Numbered from the stretch's first letter, positions 33,976 to 46,640 are shown. The stretch: DNA of 64,000 nucleotides from Papaver somniferum (GCF_003573695.1 NC_039359.1:187076813-187140812); one strand, 5' to 3'. Notes: generated from the letters alone by a model not told the origin. Translations and numbers: made by a program.

Positions 33976-35290
33976 CTTTTCTAATCCTCGAGCAAATCAA
34001 ACTAAACTAATTTTATAGCATACAACTCCCCGTCGTTGAGGATACAATCACACTTAGCACGTACAACAAGCCTTTAAACCCCTAAGTTATAGTCTCGGGT
34101 GGGTTTATAAGAGGTTTACCCACAAACCTTTACTCCAGACCCTAGCTATCTACGCAGAACCTTGGAAGGCACTAAAGAATCTCCTTGGTTGGCATACTCT
34201 CATTGATTACAGGAGAAAGTACCCTGATGCGAAATTCCAATTGTTGTACACGAGTTTGCACTCAAGCATACTAAAATTCATATATAAGTGACAGAGCTCT
34301 ACTCAGATAGTTTGTGGACATCATAACCGGAGTCAACCAATCACATGGATAGATTAAGAAGATGGATGTAGAGAAAAACGTAGATGGATTTGATGTTGAC
34401 TAAGGTGAACGGTGTTTCCCATATATGTCTGAAGGCCACTGCCAAAACGAACCTATCCTAATGGACTGAGATACTGGTCTGGACTAATATCAACACACTG
34501 ACATATACAAGGGTACCAGTGGTCGATAATCCTAACTCTAGGTCAACTCAACTGGCATATACAAGGGTACCAGTAGTCGACTTTATTGAATTTATTCCGG
34601 TTGGTCTGATGGTTTGGTCTCAATTTTTTTTTTTTTTTTTCTTTTTTCTCTTCTTTTTTTTTTTTTTTTTTTTGTATCTCACTCACTCTATTTCACCCTA
34701 GCAGTGGTAACAACTTGATTCGTGAGCCCCACCTAATCACTTAGAAAAACATATTTTAAAAAGAAAACAAAAACAAAAGTGAAAGGGATTCAACGAGATA
34801 TGGCGAAACTACCATGTTTTTCTTTCTAACACCTGATCTCTGTGCTTTTATGAATAGACTCTTTAGATGTTTCCATCTACTCAGATTGGTTCCTCAACTC
34901 CTACAACCAAGATGCTTCCATCCACTTAGATTGGTTAGTGTCATCCTTAATAGGCATAAATTTCTAGGCTCCGGAGTTTAATAATTTTTTTTCTTTTTTT
35001 TTATTATTAAAAACTAACTCAAAGTTTTTCCCTCACCCCCAAACTTAAATCTAACATTGTCCTCAATGTTTAAAAATGAAAATAACAAGAGGAAACAGTA
35101 AAGAGAGAAGTCAGAAAGATAGTATCTGGATGAAGCGTAGCAATCCTTCAATGAGGAATAAGACAAAGATAAAAACTAATGTACAACAACAGCAGGGTCG
35201 TCCAGAGGGACCTTAACATCACCATGTATGGGTTGCCTCCCTACAACGCTAAGTTTATTGTCTTCAGCAAGACTTTGTTACCCGAAAAAA
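33976..35290 (-). other. Athila 3' non-coding region (env-like position), no gene
   Basis: Athila elements often carry an extra open frame here, but none is visible. The region contains two T-runs (about 34,624-34,675 and 34,987-35,003). A local duplication, CATATACAAGGGTACCAGT, occurs at about 34,501 and 34,555. Confidence 0.6.
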
Positions 35291-36543
35291 TTAATCCTGG
35301 TAGACAGGATCTTTCAGCTCTGATTCTTCTATTGCATGACTGGGTAACTCCAAAAATGGTTTCAACCGCTGAACGTTAACCTTGAAAGTTTCTCCGTTCT
35401 TAGGATTTTCAACTTCAACTGCACCATGAGGAAAAACAATTTTGAAAAAGTATGGTCCGGTCCACCGAGACCTCAATTTACCAGGGAAAAGATGTAAATG
35501 AGAAATGTAAAGGAGAACTTTTTGACCTGGTTCAAATGTCCTTCGAATAATCGATTTATCATGAAATATTTTTGTTTTCTCCTTGTAAATTTTCGCACTC
35601 TGGTAAGAATCATTACGAATTTCTTCTAACTCATTGAGTTGCAGTCTACAGTGATCACCAACAGTAGATATGTCAAAGTTTAGCCGTTTAATAGCCCAAT
35701 AAGCTCGGTGTTCTAATTCTACAGGCAAGTGGAAGGCTTTACCGAAGACAAGTCTATACGTAGACATCCCAAGTGGAGTCTTAAAAGCGGTTCGGTAAGC
35801 CCACAATACTTCTACTTAGCGCAAAGACCAATCATTTCGGGTAGGGTTTACGGTCTTTTCTAAAATCTGTTTAATCTGCCTATTAGACACTTCAACTTGG
35901 ACACAAGTTTGTGGGTGGTAAGGTGTAGAAACCTTATGGGTAATGGAGTATTTCTTTATGAGCGCCTCAAAAGACCGATTACAAAAATGGGAACCTCATC
36001 ACTAATGATTGCTCTAGGCATACCAAATCGAGAGAAAATATTGTCTCTAACAAACTTGATCACAACGTGGCGATCATTTGTCTTGGTAGCGATTGCTTCT
36101 ACCCACCTAGACACATAGTCAACAGCTAATAAGATGTAAAAGTTGCCATAAGAATTGACAAAATGACCCATAAAATCTATACCCCACACATCAAATATTT
36201 CTATTATTAATGTAGGACTAAGTGGCATCATATTACGTCGGGTCATCTTTCCTAACTTTTGACATCTATCACAACTTTGACAAAATAGGTGTGAGTCCTT
36301 AAACAGTGTTGGAAAATAAATACCGGATTGCAAAACTTTCGCATCTTTTTTCTTAGAACTAAAGTGACCCCCACAAGCTCCAGAATGACAAAAAGTCAAA
36401 ACACTGGAGATTTCGTTGTCAGGAATATAACGACGGATGATCTGATCAGGGAAATATTTGAATAAGTACGGATCATCCCAGAAAAAGTATTTAACTTCAG
36501 AAAAGAATTTAGCTCTATACAGTTTAGACCAATGGTCGGGCAT
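35291..36543 (-). pseudogene. Athila integrase, frameshifted
   Basis: The frame 36543-35956 begins in the RNase H-integrase linker. It carries the HHCC zinc-binding part (CHSGACGGHF, then CQSCDRCQKLG) and the first catalytic Asp (VWGIDFMGHF). It loses the frame after the second Asp region ([10 protein letters not shown]). A second frame, 35806-35291, covers the C-terminal part ([37 protein letters not shown]). The roughly 150 bp between them are in a third frame. No chromodomain is present, as expected for Athila. Confidence 0.85.
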
Positions 36544-38028
36544 TTTCCCGTTACCAAATAATTGACAATGTCAGCGAACCAGGGTAACAAAGAGATGGAA
36601 AATAAATGTTCGTCAGGGAACCCGTCAAGGATCGGTTTCTCATCATCTCTAATCTCATTAAGGATACGGGATAAATGGTCAGCTACTGCATTTTCAGAGC
36701 CTATCTTATCACGAATATCTAGAGTAAATTCTTGGAACAATAATACCCATCTGATCAATCGAGGTTTTGAGTCCTTCTTTGAAAGGAGATATTTGAGCGC
36801 AGCATGATCATAATAGACTATGACCTTAGACCCTAGGAGATATGACCTAAATTTCTCCAGAGCAAAAACGATGGCTAACATTTCCTTCTCAGTGGTTGTG
36901 TAATTCAACTGGGAATCGTTTAGGGTCTTACTAGCATAATAAATCACACTAGGTTCTTTATCACGTCGTTGGCCAAGGACAGAACCAATCGCATAATCGG
37001 AAGCATCACACATGAGTTCAAATGAGAGGTTCCAATCGGGTGGTTGGATGATAGGGGCAGAAGTCAATAATAATTTAAGCTTCTCAAAAGATGAAACACG
37101 GGCTTCGTCAAACAAAAATGCAGTATCTTTAGCAAGTAAGTTCGACAGAGGTAATGTAATCTTGCTAAAGTCTTTGATGAAATAACGATAAAATCGAGCA
37201 TGGCCTAGGAAAGATCTAAAATCTGTTACATTCTTAGGTGGTCTTAATTTTGAAATTAGTTCAACCTTGGCTTTATCAACTTCTATTCCCTTAGAGGACA
37301 CCACATGTCCTAAAAATATTCCAGATTTAACCATAAAATGACACTTTTCCCAATTAAGGACTAAGTTCTTTTCCTTACAACGTTTTAGAACTAGTGTAAG
37401 GTGGTGCAAGCACTCATCGAACGAGGAACCAAAAACGAAAAAATTGTCCATAAAGACCTCGAGAAATCGCTCGACCATGTCCGATAAGATACTTAGCATG
37501 CAACGTTGGAATGTTGCGGGTGCATTACACAACCCAAAAGGCATACGCATGTAAGCAAAAGTACCAAATGGAAATGTGAAGGTTGTCTTCTCTTGGTCTT
37601 CCGAGGCTATAGGTATTTGGTTATAATCGGAATAACCATCTAGGAAGCAATAATGGATGTGGCAAGCTAATCTTTCTAACATTTGGTTGATGAATGGTAA
37701 AGGAAAGTGGTCTTTCCTAGAGGCTGAGTTCAGCTTACAGTAGTCTATACATACTCTCCACCCGGTGGTAACACGGGTAGGTATCAATTCATTGTTCTCA
37801 TTTGCAACTACCGTAATCCCAGACTTCTTTGGGACAACTTGGACATGGATGACCCATTTTACTATCAGATATGGGGTATATGATACCCGCATCTAACAAC
37901 TTGAGCACCTCAGTGCGAACAACTTCCTTCATATTAGGATTCAAACGTCTCTGCATTTCTCTTAAGGTTTTGGCACCTTCTTTTAGGTAGATGTGGTGCA
38001 TACAATCAGCAGGACTAATTCTTTTCAA
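36543..38028 (-). pseudogene. Athila reverse transcriptase and RNase H
   Basis: The 498-residue frame 37892-36396 spans RT and RNase H; its N-terminus lies in another frame at 38028-37798 ([14 protein letters not shown]), a one-base shift. Landmarks are [36 protein letters not shown] and the active-site box, which reads FMDN at 37454-37443 rather than the usual F/YxDD. The connection and RNase H follow ([59 protein letters not shown]). A long open frame with the second catalytic Asp changed to Asn suggests fairly late inactivation. Confidence 0.9.
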
Positions 38029-38091
38029 ATCTGCTGTAATCCACCCTATTGCAGTCTTGTGCTCACGGAGAACACTAACTAGTCTACTTTC

Positions 38092-39120
38092 CTAATAGGG
38101 ATCTAAGTCAGAGGCAATTATGGTAGGAAGATTATTTTCACTACCAAGAAATACATATTTCAGCGTATCTGGTAGCGGCTTTAATTCAAGGATGGGTTCC
38201 TTAACTGATGATGGGAGGGGTTTATCTATGGTCGGCGGAAGAGGTTCTGATTTACGATGCCATTTTCCATAATTCATTACTGGCGCAGAGTCTAACAACG
38301 CACTAACTTCTTTAAAATGACTATCCTCATCATAATATGCTCCAAAGTGGGCCAAGCAGGCCTCTAAAGGATCACTAACACTATTGGTGGTAAAGGTATT
38401 CTCAACTAGAGAATCAATCATGCATATAGACTCATAGTGTTCAGGGTCCGGTGGGTCTTGTAATGCTTTAAAAACGTTCACCGCGATTTTCTGATTCCCA
38501 GAGGAAAATTCTACTAGGCCAGTTTGACAATGTATGACTGCATTTGTAGTGGCTAGAAATGGACGACCTAGGATGATTGGGATATTGATATCTTGACTAG
38601 AGACGGGTTGAGTGTCTAAAATTACAAAGTCAACTGGATAGATAAAGTTTTCTACCTGAACCAAAACGTCCTCAATAATTCCACGTGGGATTTTGACTGA
38701 CCTATCGGCTAATTGTAGTGTTATCCTAGTTGGTTTCATCTCCCCTAGTCCAAGTTGTTCATATACCGAGAACGGTAAAAGATTCAAACTATCCCAAAGA
38801 TCTAATAGAGCATTGTCTATCGTTTGTTTACCTATGACACATGTGATAGTAGGACAACCAGGATCTTTAAATTTGACTGGGTACTTTTATGAGATTATGG
38901 AACTAACTTGTTGGGTCAAAAATGCCTTTTTATGGACACTAACGTCTCTCTTGACGATGCACATCTCTTTTAGGAACTTGGCCATAGCCAGTACATGTTT
39001 TATTGCATATAAAAAGGGCAGGTTCACCTTAACTTGCTTAAAGATGTCTAGAATTTCAGCATATGTACTAGGCTTTTTCTTAGAGAGTCTTTGAGGAGAT
39101 GGTGCAGGCGGTTTGTACAC
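38092..39120 (-). pseudogene. Athila protease region
   Basis: Frame 38787-38092 starts in the retropepsin domain just after its active-site loop (NLLPFSVYEQLGLGE) and shows LADRSVKIPRGIIEDVLVQV and IPIILGRPFLATTNAVI, typical Athila protease text. Upstream, 39120-38887 (YAEILDIFKQVKVNLPFLYAI) is the gag-protease linker in another frame. About 100 bp containing the active site are out of frame between them. Confidence 0.85.
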
Positions 39121-39422
39121 TCTCTCAGGGATATCTTCCTCACTTGAACTCCTATAACTCTCAGGACCATTAGGGTCTTTAGACGTAGTTTGGTCAACTT
39201 TGGTCTGTTTTTCAGTTGGACTACTATCCTTAGGTGATACTACCGAGTTCTCTAGAGTTTTACCACTCCTAATGGTGATAACTACTTTGATATGTTCATT
39301 GTGGTTAGAAATACCTAATATATTACCCTGGTTAACTCCTTTCGGATTTGGAGTCGTTTGGGTAAGAAATGTCCCGTCCTCCCTACCATTTAACCGGTTC
39401 GAAAGTTGACTTATTTGAGTCT

Positions 39423-40828
39423 CTAAGTTGGCAATAGCCCGGTCGCTGTTTTGTTGGTTACGCTGACTAGACAGGACAAAACGAGCTTCTGACTTAAATG
39501 GTTGATATTTTGGGTAGTCTGGGAATTATTTAGGGCATTACCCTCAACTAAGAGTCTCATACTTTCCTCTAAAGATGACACCCTTTTGTCAACTAGGCTC
39601 GGTTCTTGTACTTGAGCTTGGTTCTTAGAAAAACCTCGTGGTGGGTTGCTAGATGGGCCACCCTGATGGGTACCCTTAGACCACGAGAAATTCGGATTAT
39701 GTCTCCAATCAGGGTTATAGGTATTAGAGTATGGGTCAAACTTGGGTCGACCCTCATATTTAGAGTTCATACCACCATGTAGGACACTAACCTGGTCAGG
39801 GGTAGCTTCACTAGGGTAAAATAGGGGACAATGAGTTCCAATATGAGTTTGATCACCACAAACGGTACATGGATAGGTTCTGGGATCACTGTTACCACTC
39901 ATAGTATGGTTTGACCCTTGGTATATCTCTAAGGCCTCTAGACGCCTAAGGATATCATACCCATTATCAACTCTATTGACCCTATGGATAGGGTTTCTGG
40001 TTATTTCGGGCTCCCTCATTGAAACCCATTGACGAGTCTTTTCAGCTAACTCTATGAACTCGTCAAAACATTCATCTGGGTATTGATGGGTAAATTCTCC
40101 ACCACTAATTGTTTCTACCTGCATTCAGGTTTCACTATCAAGGCCCTCATATAAGATTTGGGCCATGTGGGCTTTATCAAAGCCATGGTGCAGGCATTGG
40201 TATAACAATTCATTAAACTTTTCTACGTAATCATGTAGGTGTTCACCTAATTTCTGCTTAAAGGTTTGGATAGACTGTCGAACAGAAGCAGTCTTATGGT
40301 GTGGGTAGAATTTCTTAACGAAAACCTCTACAAGTCCATCCCAGGTAGTGATTGTTTAGAAGATATGATATGATACCACTCACCGGCTCTCTCTTCTATG
40401 GAAAAAGGAAACAAACGCAACCTAACATCGTCTTTGGTGACATTTGGATAACTCATGGTATCACAAATCATCTCAAAGTCCCGGATATGGGTATACGGGC
40501 TCTCATTCTCTATGCCCCTAAACTTACGTAGCATGCCAAATGTCTCAGGTTTAATATCAAACTTAACGGTAGTGGCCGGTAAAACAACCCCAGGTTCACG
40601 CATCACTCTAGACGGGTTCAAACGGTCCCTAAGAGTTTTAACTGGGACCTCAGCATCTTTTTCATCATTTTCATTAACCATTTCGACAAAAATAGAAGTA
40701 CTGCCTATATCGGTGTAACGGGTCGGACTCAAACTAAAAAGATCGTTTTCCACAAGTCTATCTCCTACCTGTTTCCAACGTCGCATACACAAGCAATAAT
40801 ACCATTGGAAAAAATCGTGCACATGCAA
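39423..40828 (-). pseudogene. gag: Athila gag, two frames
   Basis: Frame 40828-40328 carries the N-terminal and early capsid part (FDIKPETFGMLRKFRGIE; PYTHIRDFEMICDTM; LRLFPFSIEERAGEWY). After about 200 bp out of frame, 40124-39423 holds the capsid end, a CX2CX4HX4C zinc knuckle (CTVCGDQTHIGTHC), an Asn/Gly-rich linker and a helical tail. The nucleocapsid would package element RNA. At least one frameshift disables it. Confidence 0.85.
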
Positions 40829-41248
40829 ATGTAAGGTTTACTAAATTAGGTAAGCTTGGGCTACCTCAGCAAAATATACCCAAAGGTACAGGGCTGAGGC
40901 TTGTGGAATTTTGGCTGGTAACTCCCATAAGGCCCAAGGCACGGGTTCAGCGTACTTTTTCACAGGTTTCCTAAATTCGGTAATCTGACGATGCAATTAG
41001 TGTGTGCAATATGTATTTTTTTTTTAAAAAAAAACTATAAAAGAAATATGTACAAAAGGAAAAAAAAAGGGTTTTGTTACTTACCTTTTTTGGTAGGAAA
41101 CTCCACAATAAATGTAGAATATTACCTGCACAATAAAAATAAGACAAATACCCAAGTAAAAACAAAGAAAAATAATAATAAAAAATAAAAAATACTAAAA
41201 GAATAAAATAAAATAAACTCAAAATAAAAATCTAAACCTAACCTAAAG

Positions 41249-41270
41249 GCAAGTCCGCGTCGGGGGCGCC
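41249..41270 (-). promoter_or_regulatory. Athila PBS
   Basis: On the minus strand TTTGGCGCCCCCGACGCGG lies a few bases inside the 5' LTR. It begins TGGCGCC like the tRNA-Asp site at 1317 but departs from it afterwards, so the primer tRNA is uncertain or the site has mutated. Confidence 0.6.
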
Positions 41271-41276
41271 AAAAAT

Positions 41277-43545
41277 TAATGTAGTTTTTACAAGTGGTAA
41301 GAAAGGATTCGTTGCTCGGCCTTTTCAAAGGATGAGTTTAAGACAAATAAAAGAAAATATTAAGACAAACTAATTAAAATTGATTTTTGATTTATCAAGG
41401 AGATATGAGTCTAGGGTTTTGGATTCCACTACTTCTAATGTTTGTAAACTCAATAATTAAAACTTTGACATAATAGTCCTAATTTACTCAAAACAATCCG
41501 AACTCAATCTCATGCTTTGGAAGATATAACGTTATAAGCTCTTTTTTTACGACTCTCGTCACTATTCTAAGGCCTAATTTTCTTTCTCTTATAAAAGATC
41601 GGCAACTCAAACTACCTAAAACAGTTTTTACGAAGCATACAAAGAAGAGAAAAAATTTAGACAATTGAAAACACAAATATGAAGTAAAATATGTCAAAGA
41701 ATTTAAATACTAAATACTACCCATTAAAAATAGTTTCCTCCAAAACCCTAGAAAAGAGATTTAGCTACTCATGGATCGACAATTGGAGAAAATTCCATTC
41801 ATCATTGTATTCAAAAAGATATAATAAGCGTACAATGATTCTGCAGTCGCTAAAGGTCTTTAGATACTAAATTGAGAAGCTTAGCTATTACACAGCACAG
41901 TGGCTGAAGGTCTTTCTCTACTGAACAGTAAACGATATGTGTCTTATGTCTTTAATAAACGATATCCTTTTGCGACTGTATATGCCAGGCTATGTTCTTC
42001 GTGTTCTTGGTTTAGCAACAACATGTGAACTTTTCTGAAACTTGTGATTTTTTCGATTCTGCAGTATCTATTCTTTCCTAGGCTCTCCGTATGTCGACTC
42101 TGACTCTACCCAAGGCTATATATACGCCACAGAACCCTATGTTTCTCGATTAAATCTCTTACCTTTCCTCCCAAGTCTCGGACTTTCCCTTTTTCTACAT
42201 GGATTCTTTGTGTTGTCAAAACCTTTTCTAACCAATAGAATACAGTTGTAGGATCATACGAGTACTGTGTAATTGAAAATATTCCCAAACTGCACGTGGC
42301 TTCCTTTGTTTACGACCCAAAACTTCCCGGTAAGAAAAACCGATATGATTCTCACCTTCTTGTCGAGATTTAATCCCTTTTTAAGCTCCCAGAACACGTC
42401 ATTGAACATCTTGTATATGGTAAGAACATTATCCTTTACCAAATCCCTTGAAAATATCCAAACTCGAACTAACGGAGACCCGTGGATATTTCTTCCCCTG
42501 TTTTGTTCGACTCCACGTTGTAGCCAAATCCAATCAATTCCAACACACATACCATTCCTGTTAAGTCGTTACAGGATAACTATAATCCATTTGACCGTTT
42601 GAATTCCAGTACAAGGTCCAAATCTTCTCAACAGAACCCGAAGTGTATTTCCGACTCTGTTTTTATCTCCGGTGATTATCCAGCCCAACTGCATTGAAGA
42701 AATCACCCATATCTTCCCTGTTTAGCCTTAACAGGCCCAATGAAACTAAATCTTGCGATTGAATCTCATTAACTCTTGGCCAAAATTCGAACTCAACTCT
42801 GCCAGTGATAGTAACAAAATTTCCAGATCAAACAGCCAATTCTAGACAGATCAAAAGCCATTACCAACCCTGTTTAGCCCAAAGGAAGATATCCAATGAT
42901 TTTCAGCGATTTAGTCTCACTATTACTCCTCCAAATCACGAACCCTAATTCTGCCAGTTGAGATTTGATTTTCCCGCCAATTCTCAGGTTCAAAACATGA
43001 AGAAAGTGGATGCCCCCTATCCGACTATGGTGTCCCTTTAGCAATTTGGGGTATATTTAGCAATCCCGGGGGTGCGAATAGTAATTTGTGGGGTACAAAG
43101 ATGAATTTTGGGCTGCACATAGTAGAATTTCTGGGGTGCCTTTATCAACTCTTCTGGGACATTTCTGGGGTTTCCCTTATCCAATGTTGGGGTGCCTTTA
43201 GTACTTTCTCTATCAACCATCTCTTACCTCTCATATTCACTTCTTTTCTTCAATTTTTATACATCACTAAGGCTGCCATGCTTTTCAGACATAACTTGCA
43301 TCACTAAAGCTGACATGCCTTTCAGATAGAGATGAAGAAATAAAAGCAAATAATGAGAAATAATTCGCCTCCAACAACAGTTTCTCATGAAATGACACTT
43401 TAGCCCTTTTAAGCGACATTTCTTCTTCTTTTTCTCCAAAGTACCTAAAACTCAAAATTAAACATAAAATACATAATTTACAACAAAACTTAGCCAAGAA
43501 AGCATAAAAAATAGATAAATATCAAGGTGTTTTAGACACCTATCA
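41277..43545 (-). repeat. Athila 5' LTR
   Basis: A direct repeat of 31708-33957, about 2.27 kb. It contains the same promoter-proximal text (CAAGGCTATATATACGCCAC near 42,110) with a plausible TATA, followed by the R/U5-like region. TACCG follows at 43546. Confidence 0.9.
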
Positions 43546-43550
43546 TACCG

Positions 43551-44589
43551 CTTCGTTTCGTCCCCACTGCATCAATGACAGAGTATACTGCTTCAAGTGT
43601 TGCACATCACTTTCCGATCCGCTGAATATGCTTGAAAATGTTGGTAGCACGCACTTCTCAGGAATGTCCGCATATATTATCTCATAGGTGAATGAATATT
43701 TATCTGCCTCCTCCATCGCCTATGCCATTTGCACCCTGCCACCTCTTCGCGAATTGTTTATCAGCGTCCTCATATCTCGTAGCTCATTCAAGTCCTCTTG
43801 GTTAAGGTTTCCTCAATTTCTTTCATGATGGTCGCCTCTCATCAAGCTAAGCCTTCCTTCCTCACGTCCGATTGCTTCCTCGTGTCTCTAGTTTACATCG
43901 TGTTGCCTTTCCTCCTCTCGCCTCATTTCGTCTTCGTTCCTCCTTTCTTCTTCGTATCTCCGTCTTTGGTCTTCCCATTTCGTTGCCTCCAACGCTCTCC
44001 TGGGATCCCTTTCTTCAATGCCTTCCCTTTGCCGTCTTTTTTGCCGCTCTCCTCCATCGTCCTCATGGGAAAATCTCCTCCGTCGTGGCTCTTCTTCACC
44101 TGATGATATCGTGTTTCCTTCCGATTCCATGGCGTCAACTTATGTTTCCTAGTTAAGTTGGCGATGTTGTATCTCTAACCTAGCATTCTGTCTCATCAGT
44201 CGGTCGTGTTGCTCCGCTAGATCCCTGTCTCGTACCCGTTCAATGCGAAGTGTCTCCCGTAGATGCTCCAACGTCATGTGTTCTTCATCAATGTTTTCTT
44301 CCAACTCTTCGTGGGTCATTTCTTCCTCGGCACCGGTGTCCGATTCAAAAGTGTGTGTTGAGCCTTCCCTGAAATCGTCTTCACCGGTCTGATTATTCCG
44401 TCGTCGGTTCACACCTGCCTTTCCACTGCCACCAATGTTTCTCCCTTTTCCATTCTTCCTTATCTCTTCGCCTCCAAACGTTTGCTTCTTCTTGTCGCTA
44501 TGAAGTGCCTTGCTCGATCTGCTACCATGGCCATCGACTGATCCTTGGTTCGGTATCTCCAAATTTACTTCCGCTCTTCGATGCAACAC
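43551..44589 (-). pseudogene. gag: Tat-like gag, N-terminal part
   Basis: The minus strand from about 44,589 to 44,149 is a charged, coiled-coil-rich frame (HLRETLRIERVRDRDLAEQH). 44130-43888 is another highly charged Arg/Glu block (RRRYEEERRNEDEMRREEE). From about 43,720 to 43,551 the capsid is recognisable (ADIPEKCVLPTFSSIFSG; LKQYTLSLMQWGRNEAV) and is cut by the Athila insertion. The same capsid frame resumes at 31707. Confidence 0.7.
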
Positions 44590-44759
44590 CCAAAGATTAC
44601 TCTCTCTCCTATATTTCTAATCTTAACTACGAATGAATCGTTTAAGATCTACAAAACCCTAATTTTTAAAACAACTCGCCAAAATCTTTAACTTCTACAA
44701 TTTTAAAACAATTTCAACCTTTCTCAAACTCTTAGATGAGGATGAATCCCTGATCTAAG

Positions 44760-44778
44760 TCCCTGTTTCTGGACGCCA
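44760..44778 (-). promoter_or_regulatory. PBS-like site of the Tat-like element
   Basis: Just inside the 5' LTR the minus strand reads TGGCGTCCAGAAACAGGGA, beginning TGGCG as tRNA-complementary sites do. I cannot assign the tRNA with confidence. Confidence 0.5.
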
Positions 44779-44781
44779 AAA

Positions 44782-45452
44782 TGTAACTACTGGAAATCCA
44801 GTAGCCCACCCAAATAAGAAAAGAAACAGATCTAAGACATGATAAAGGCCACAGATAAGAAATTATTTATGGTTTAACCACCCCAAGTAGTGAAAATACA
44901 AGTTCTTGTCTACAAGGAAACCCTAATCTCTCACTCTAAGCAAATCTCTCCCCTCCAAATAATCTGACCCCTTATACATTTCCCAAGGACCCCTATTTAT
45001 AGACCAATCGACCCTAATGGTGTACAACTCATTTTACTTCGTCTGCATCTCGTGGAGATGCTTTATACTTCGCCCAGGTCATTTTCCATAAATTTTCCCC
45101 TCTCTTTCGCTGAAAACTTTGGATGTTGGGACAATTGTCTCTTTTCTTGCTCCATAATTTACTGACTTCGCAAGTTATCTTTCCAGTCAAGTAACCTTAC
45201 TTCGTCCATCTTTATTTCTTGGATGGTGTCTTGTTGGGTACTCCAACTGATTCTTCGCAGTTTAGATTCCTTATACGAGATGCTTCATTTTTAGGATGCT
45301 TCCTCTTCATGCTTTGTGTTATTAGTTAGTAGCGAGGTAATTCTGACATTTGATTTGACAAGTCACTGACCGAGATCTTTAAGTGAGATTCTATAGTCCT
45401 ATCTCGTGCCTTCCTGTGCGGCCACGTGGCGAACCTATTTTGTGTACCTACA
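44782..45452 (-). repeat. Tat-like 5' LTR
   Basis: 671 bp, TGTAACTACTGG...GTGTACCTACA on the + strand, followed by the AGAAG duplication at 45453-45457. It pairs with 24042-24708. Confidence 0.9.
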
Positions 45453-46548
45453 AGAAGGGTAAAATACTTCACCTGGCGATCCATTTATCAAAACTGAATA
45501 AGAAACTGTACTAATACACTGATAGATTAATTGACACTAATCATCAGAAAAACCAAGCTTTTTAAACACAACAATTATAAAAGACCATTCTAACTTATCA
45601 AAAGCTTTAGAAAGATCCAACTTGATTGCCATAAAACCATTTTTAGATTTTCTTTTTCTTTTTGAAAGAATGAAGAATCTCATGACTGAGAATAATATTA
45701 CCGTGAATTTGCCTATTTGCTATAAAAGCAGACTGAAAGGGAGAGACTAGAGCATCCATCATAGGTTTGAGACAATTAGTTAATATCTTTGAAATGATTT
45801 TATACACAGTATTAGAGAGACTAATGTATCTAAAATCATTCGGAGAAGAAGGATTATTTACCTTAGGAATCAAAGAAATGAAGGAATGATTCATCTGTTT
45901 TAGCAAGAATTTTGATCTGAAAAAATTCTGAACATGTGAAATAACTTCAGGAGAAGTCCCATCCCAATTATCTCTAAAGAAACTAGCAGGATATCCATCC
46001 GGACTTGGAGATTTCCAAGGGGGCATGTTCTTCACAGTAACAAATATTTCTCCAATAGAAGGAATAACAGTCAAAGAATCATTCAATTCATCAGAATTAA
46101 TCGGTTTAATATCTCTCGTAGCTTCATCAATATCAATACTAGTTGGATTATAAGTAGTGTATATATTCTTGAAATGTTTAGATAATAGAGAAACAACTTG
46201 TTCTCTATTATCTAACCAATTTCCTTGATCATCTTTTATAGTATGATTAGTATTATACATATTTCTGAGTTTCACCTTATTATGGAAAAATTTCGTATTT
46301 TTATCATACTGCGTAAAGTAATCAATCCTATATTTTTGTTTATAAAAACTATCCTCAATTTCATACCAATAATCCAGTTGCTTCGAATAGTTTAGAATAT
46401 AACCACCAATTTCAGGAGTATAAGGCTTATATTGTAAGTTCTCTATTTCAAAGTTCAACCGACTGATTTTAGTTTTAATGTGACCAAAAGAACTAATATT
46501 CCACTGATTCAGATCCTGCTTTAAATTTTTAAGCTTACCTACTACCAC
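45453..46548 (-). pseudogene. LINE-2 ORF2, linker and RT fingers
   Basis: A 301-residue open frame (46548-45643) has the pre-RT linker (LDYWYEIEDSFYKQKYRIDY) and RT blocks (PPWKSPSPDGYPASFFRDNW; SFISLIPKV; SAFIANRQIHGNI). It ends in a Lys-rich stop. A second frame to 45453 continues with AIKLDLSKAFD and reaches PGEVFYPS, where the Tat-like insert interrupts the RT. The next residues, RGIRQGDCLSP, are at 24036. Confidence 0.85.
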
Positions 46549-46640
46549 AAAACTTCAGAGAACCATTCATATTCTTAACTCAAGAATTATGAAGAACATT
46601 TTTAAAATTTGGATTCAACTGCCAGCATATCTACTTGTAG
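45453..46640 (-). mobile_element. LINE-2, 5' part
   Basis: LINE homology resumes directly after the Tat-like LTR and ends at about 46,640, close to the point where LINE-1 is truncated. Homology to 15.6-16.8 kb is strong throughout. A target duplication for LINE-2 is not clear; TCTACTT occurs on both sides but is weak. Confidence 0.85.

Larger units (their letters stand above)
31708..43545 (-). mobile_element. Athila-group Ty3 retrotransposon, full structure, coding-defective
   Basis: LTRs of about 2.25 kb lie at 31708-33957 and 41277-43545, with TACCG duplications outside. On the minus strand the order is PBS (about 41270), gag (40828-39423), protease (39120-38092), RT-RNase H (38028-36543) and integrase (36543-35291), then 1.3 kb without genes and a polypurine tract at the 3' LTR. 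The LTRs differ by about 15 positions in a 250-bp stretch compared by eye, so this is not a very recent insertion. It is the youngest layer of the nest. Confidence 0.9.
24042..45452 (-). mobile_element. Tat-like Ty3 retrotransposon, non-autonomous, split by Athila
   Basis: LTRs of about 670 bp lie at 24042-24708 and 44782-45452. They are close direct repeats (TGTAACTACTGG...TACA) flanked by AGAAG. A PBS-like site left of the right LTR shows minus orientation. Internal content on the minus strand is gag (44.6-43.55 kb, continuing 31.7-30.6 kb), protease (30.4-29.8 kb) and a coiled-coil reading frame (29.8-29.1 kb). On the + strand there is a spliced antisense gene (25.04-28.2 kb) next to the 3' LTR. 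No RT, RNase H or integrase is recognisable. An Athila element occupies 31708-43545. The Tat assignment rests on the gag and protease type and on the antisense gene between the pol position and the 3' LTR, a layout described for the Tat lineage. Confidence 0.8.

Noticed and set aside
34519..34701. Phe-rich open frame
   Set aside because: Produced by the T-runs at 34,624-34,675.
43798..44156. Hydrophobic + strand frames resembling a multi-pass membrane protein
   Set aside because: Complement of the Arg/Glu-rich Tat-like gag on the minus strand.
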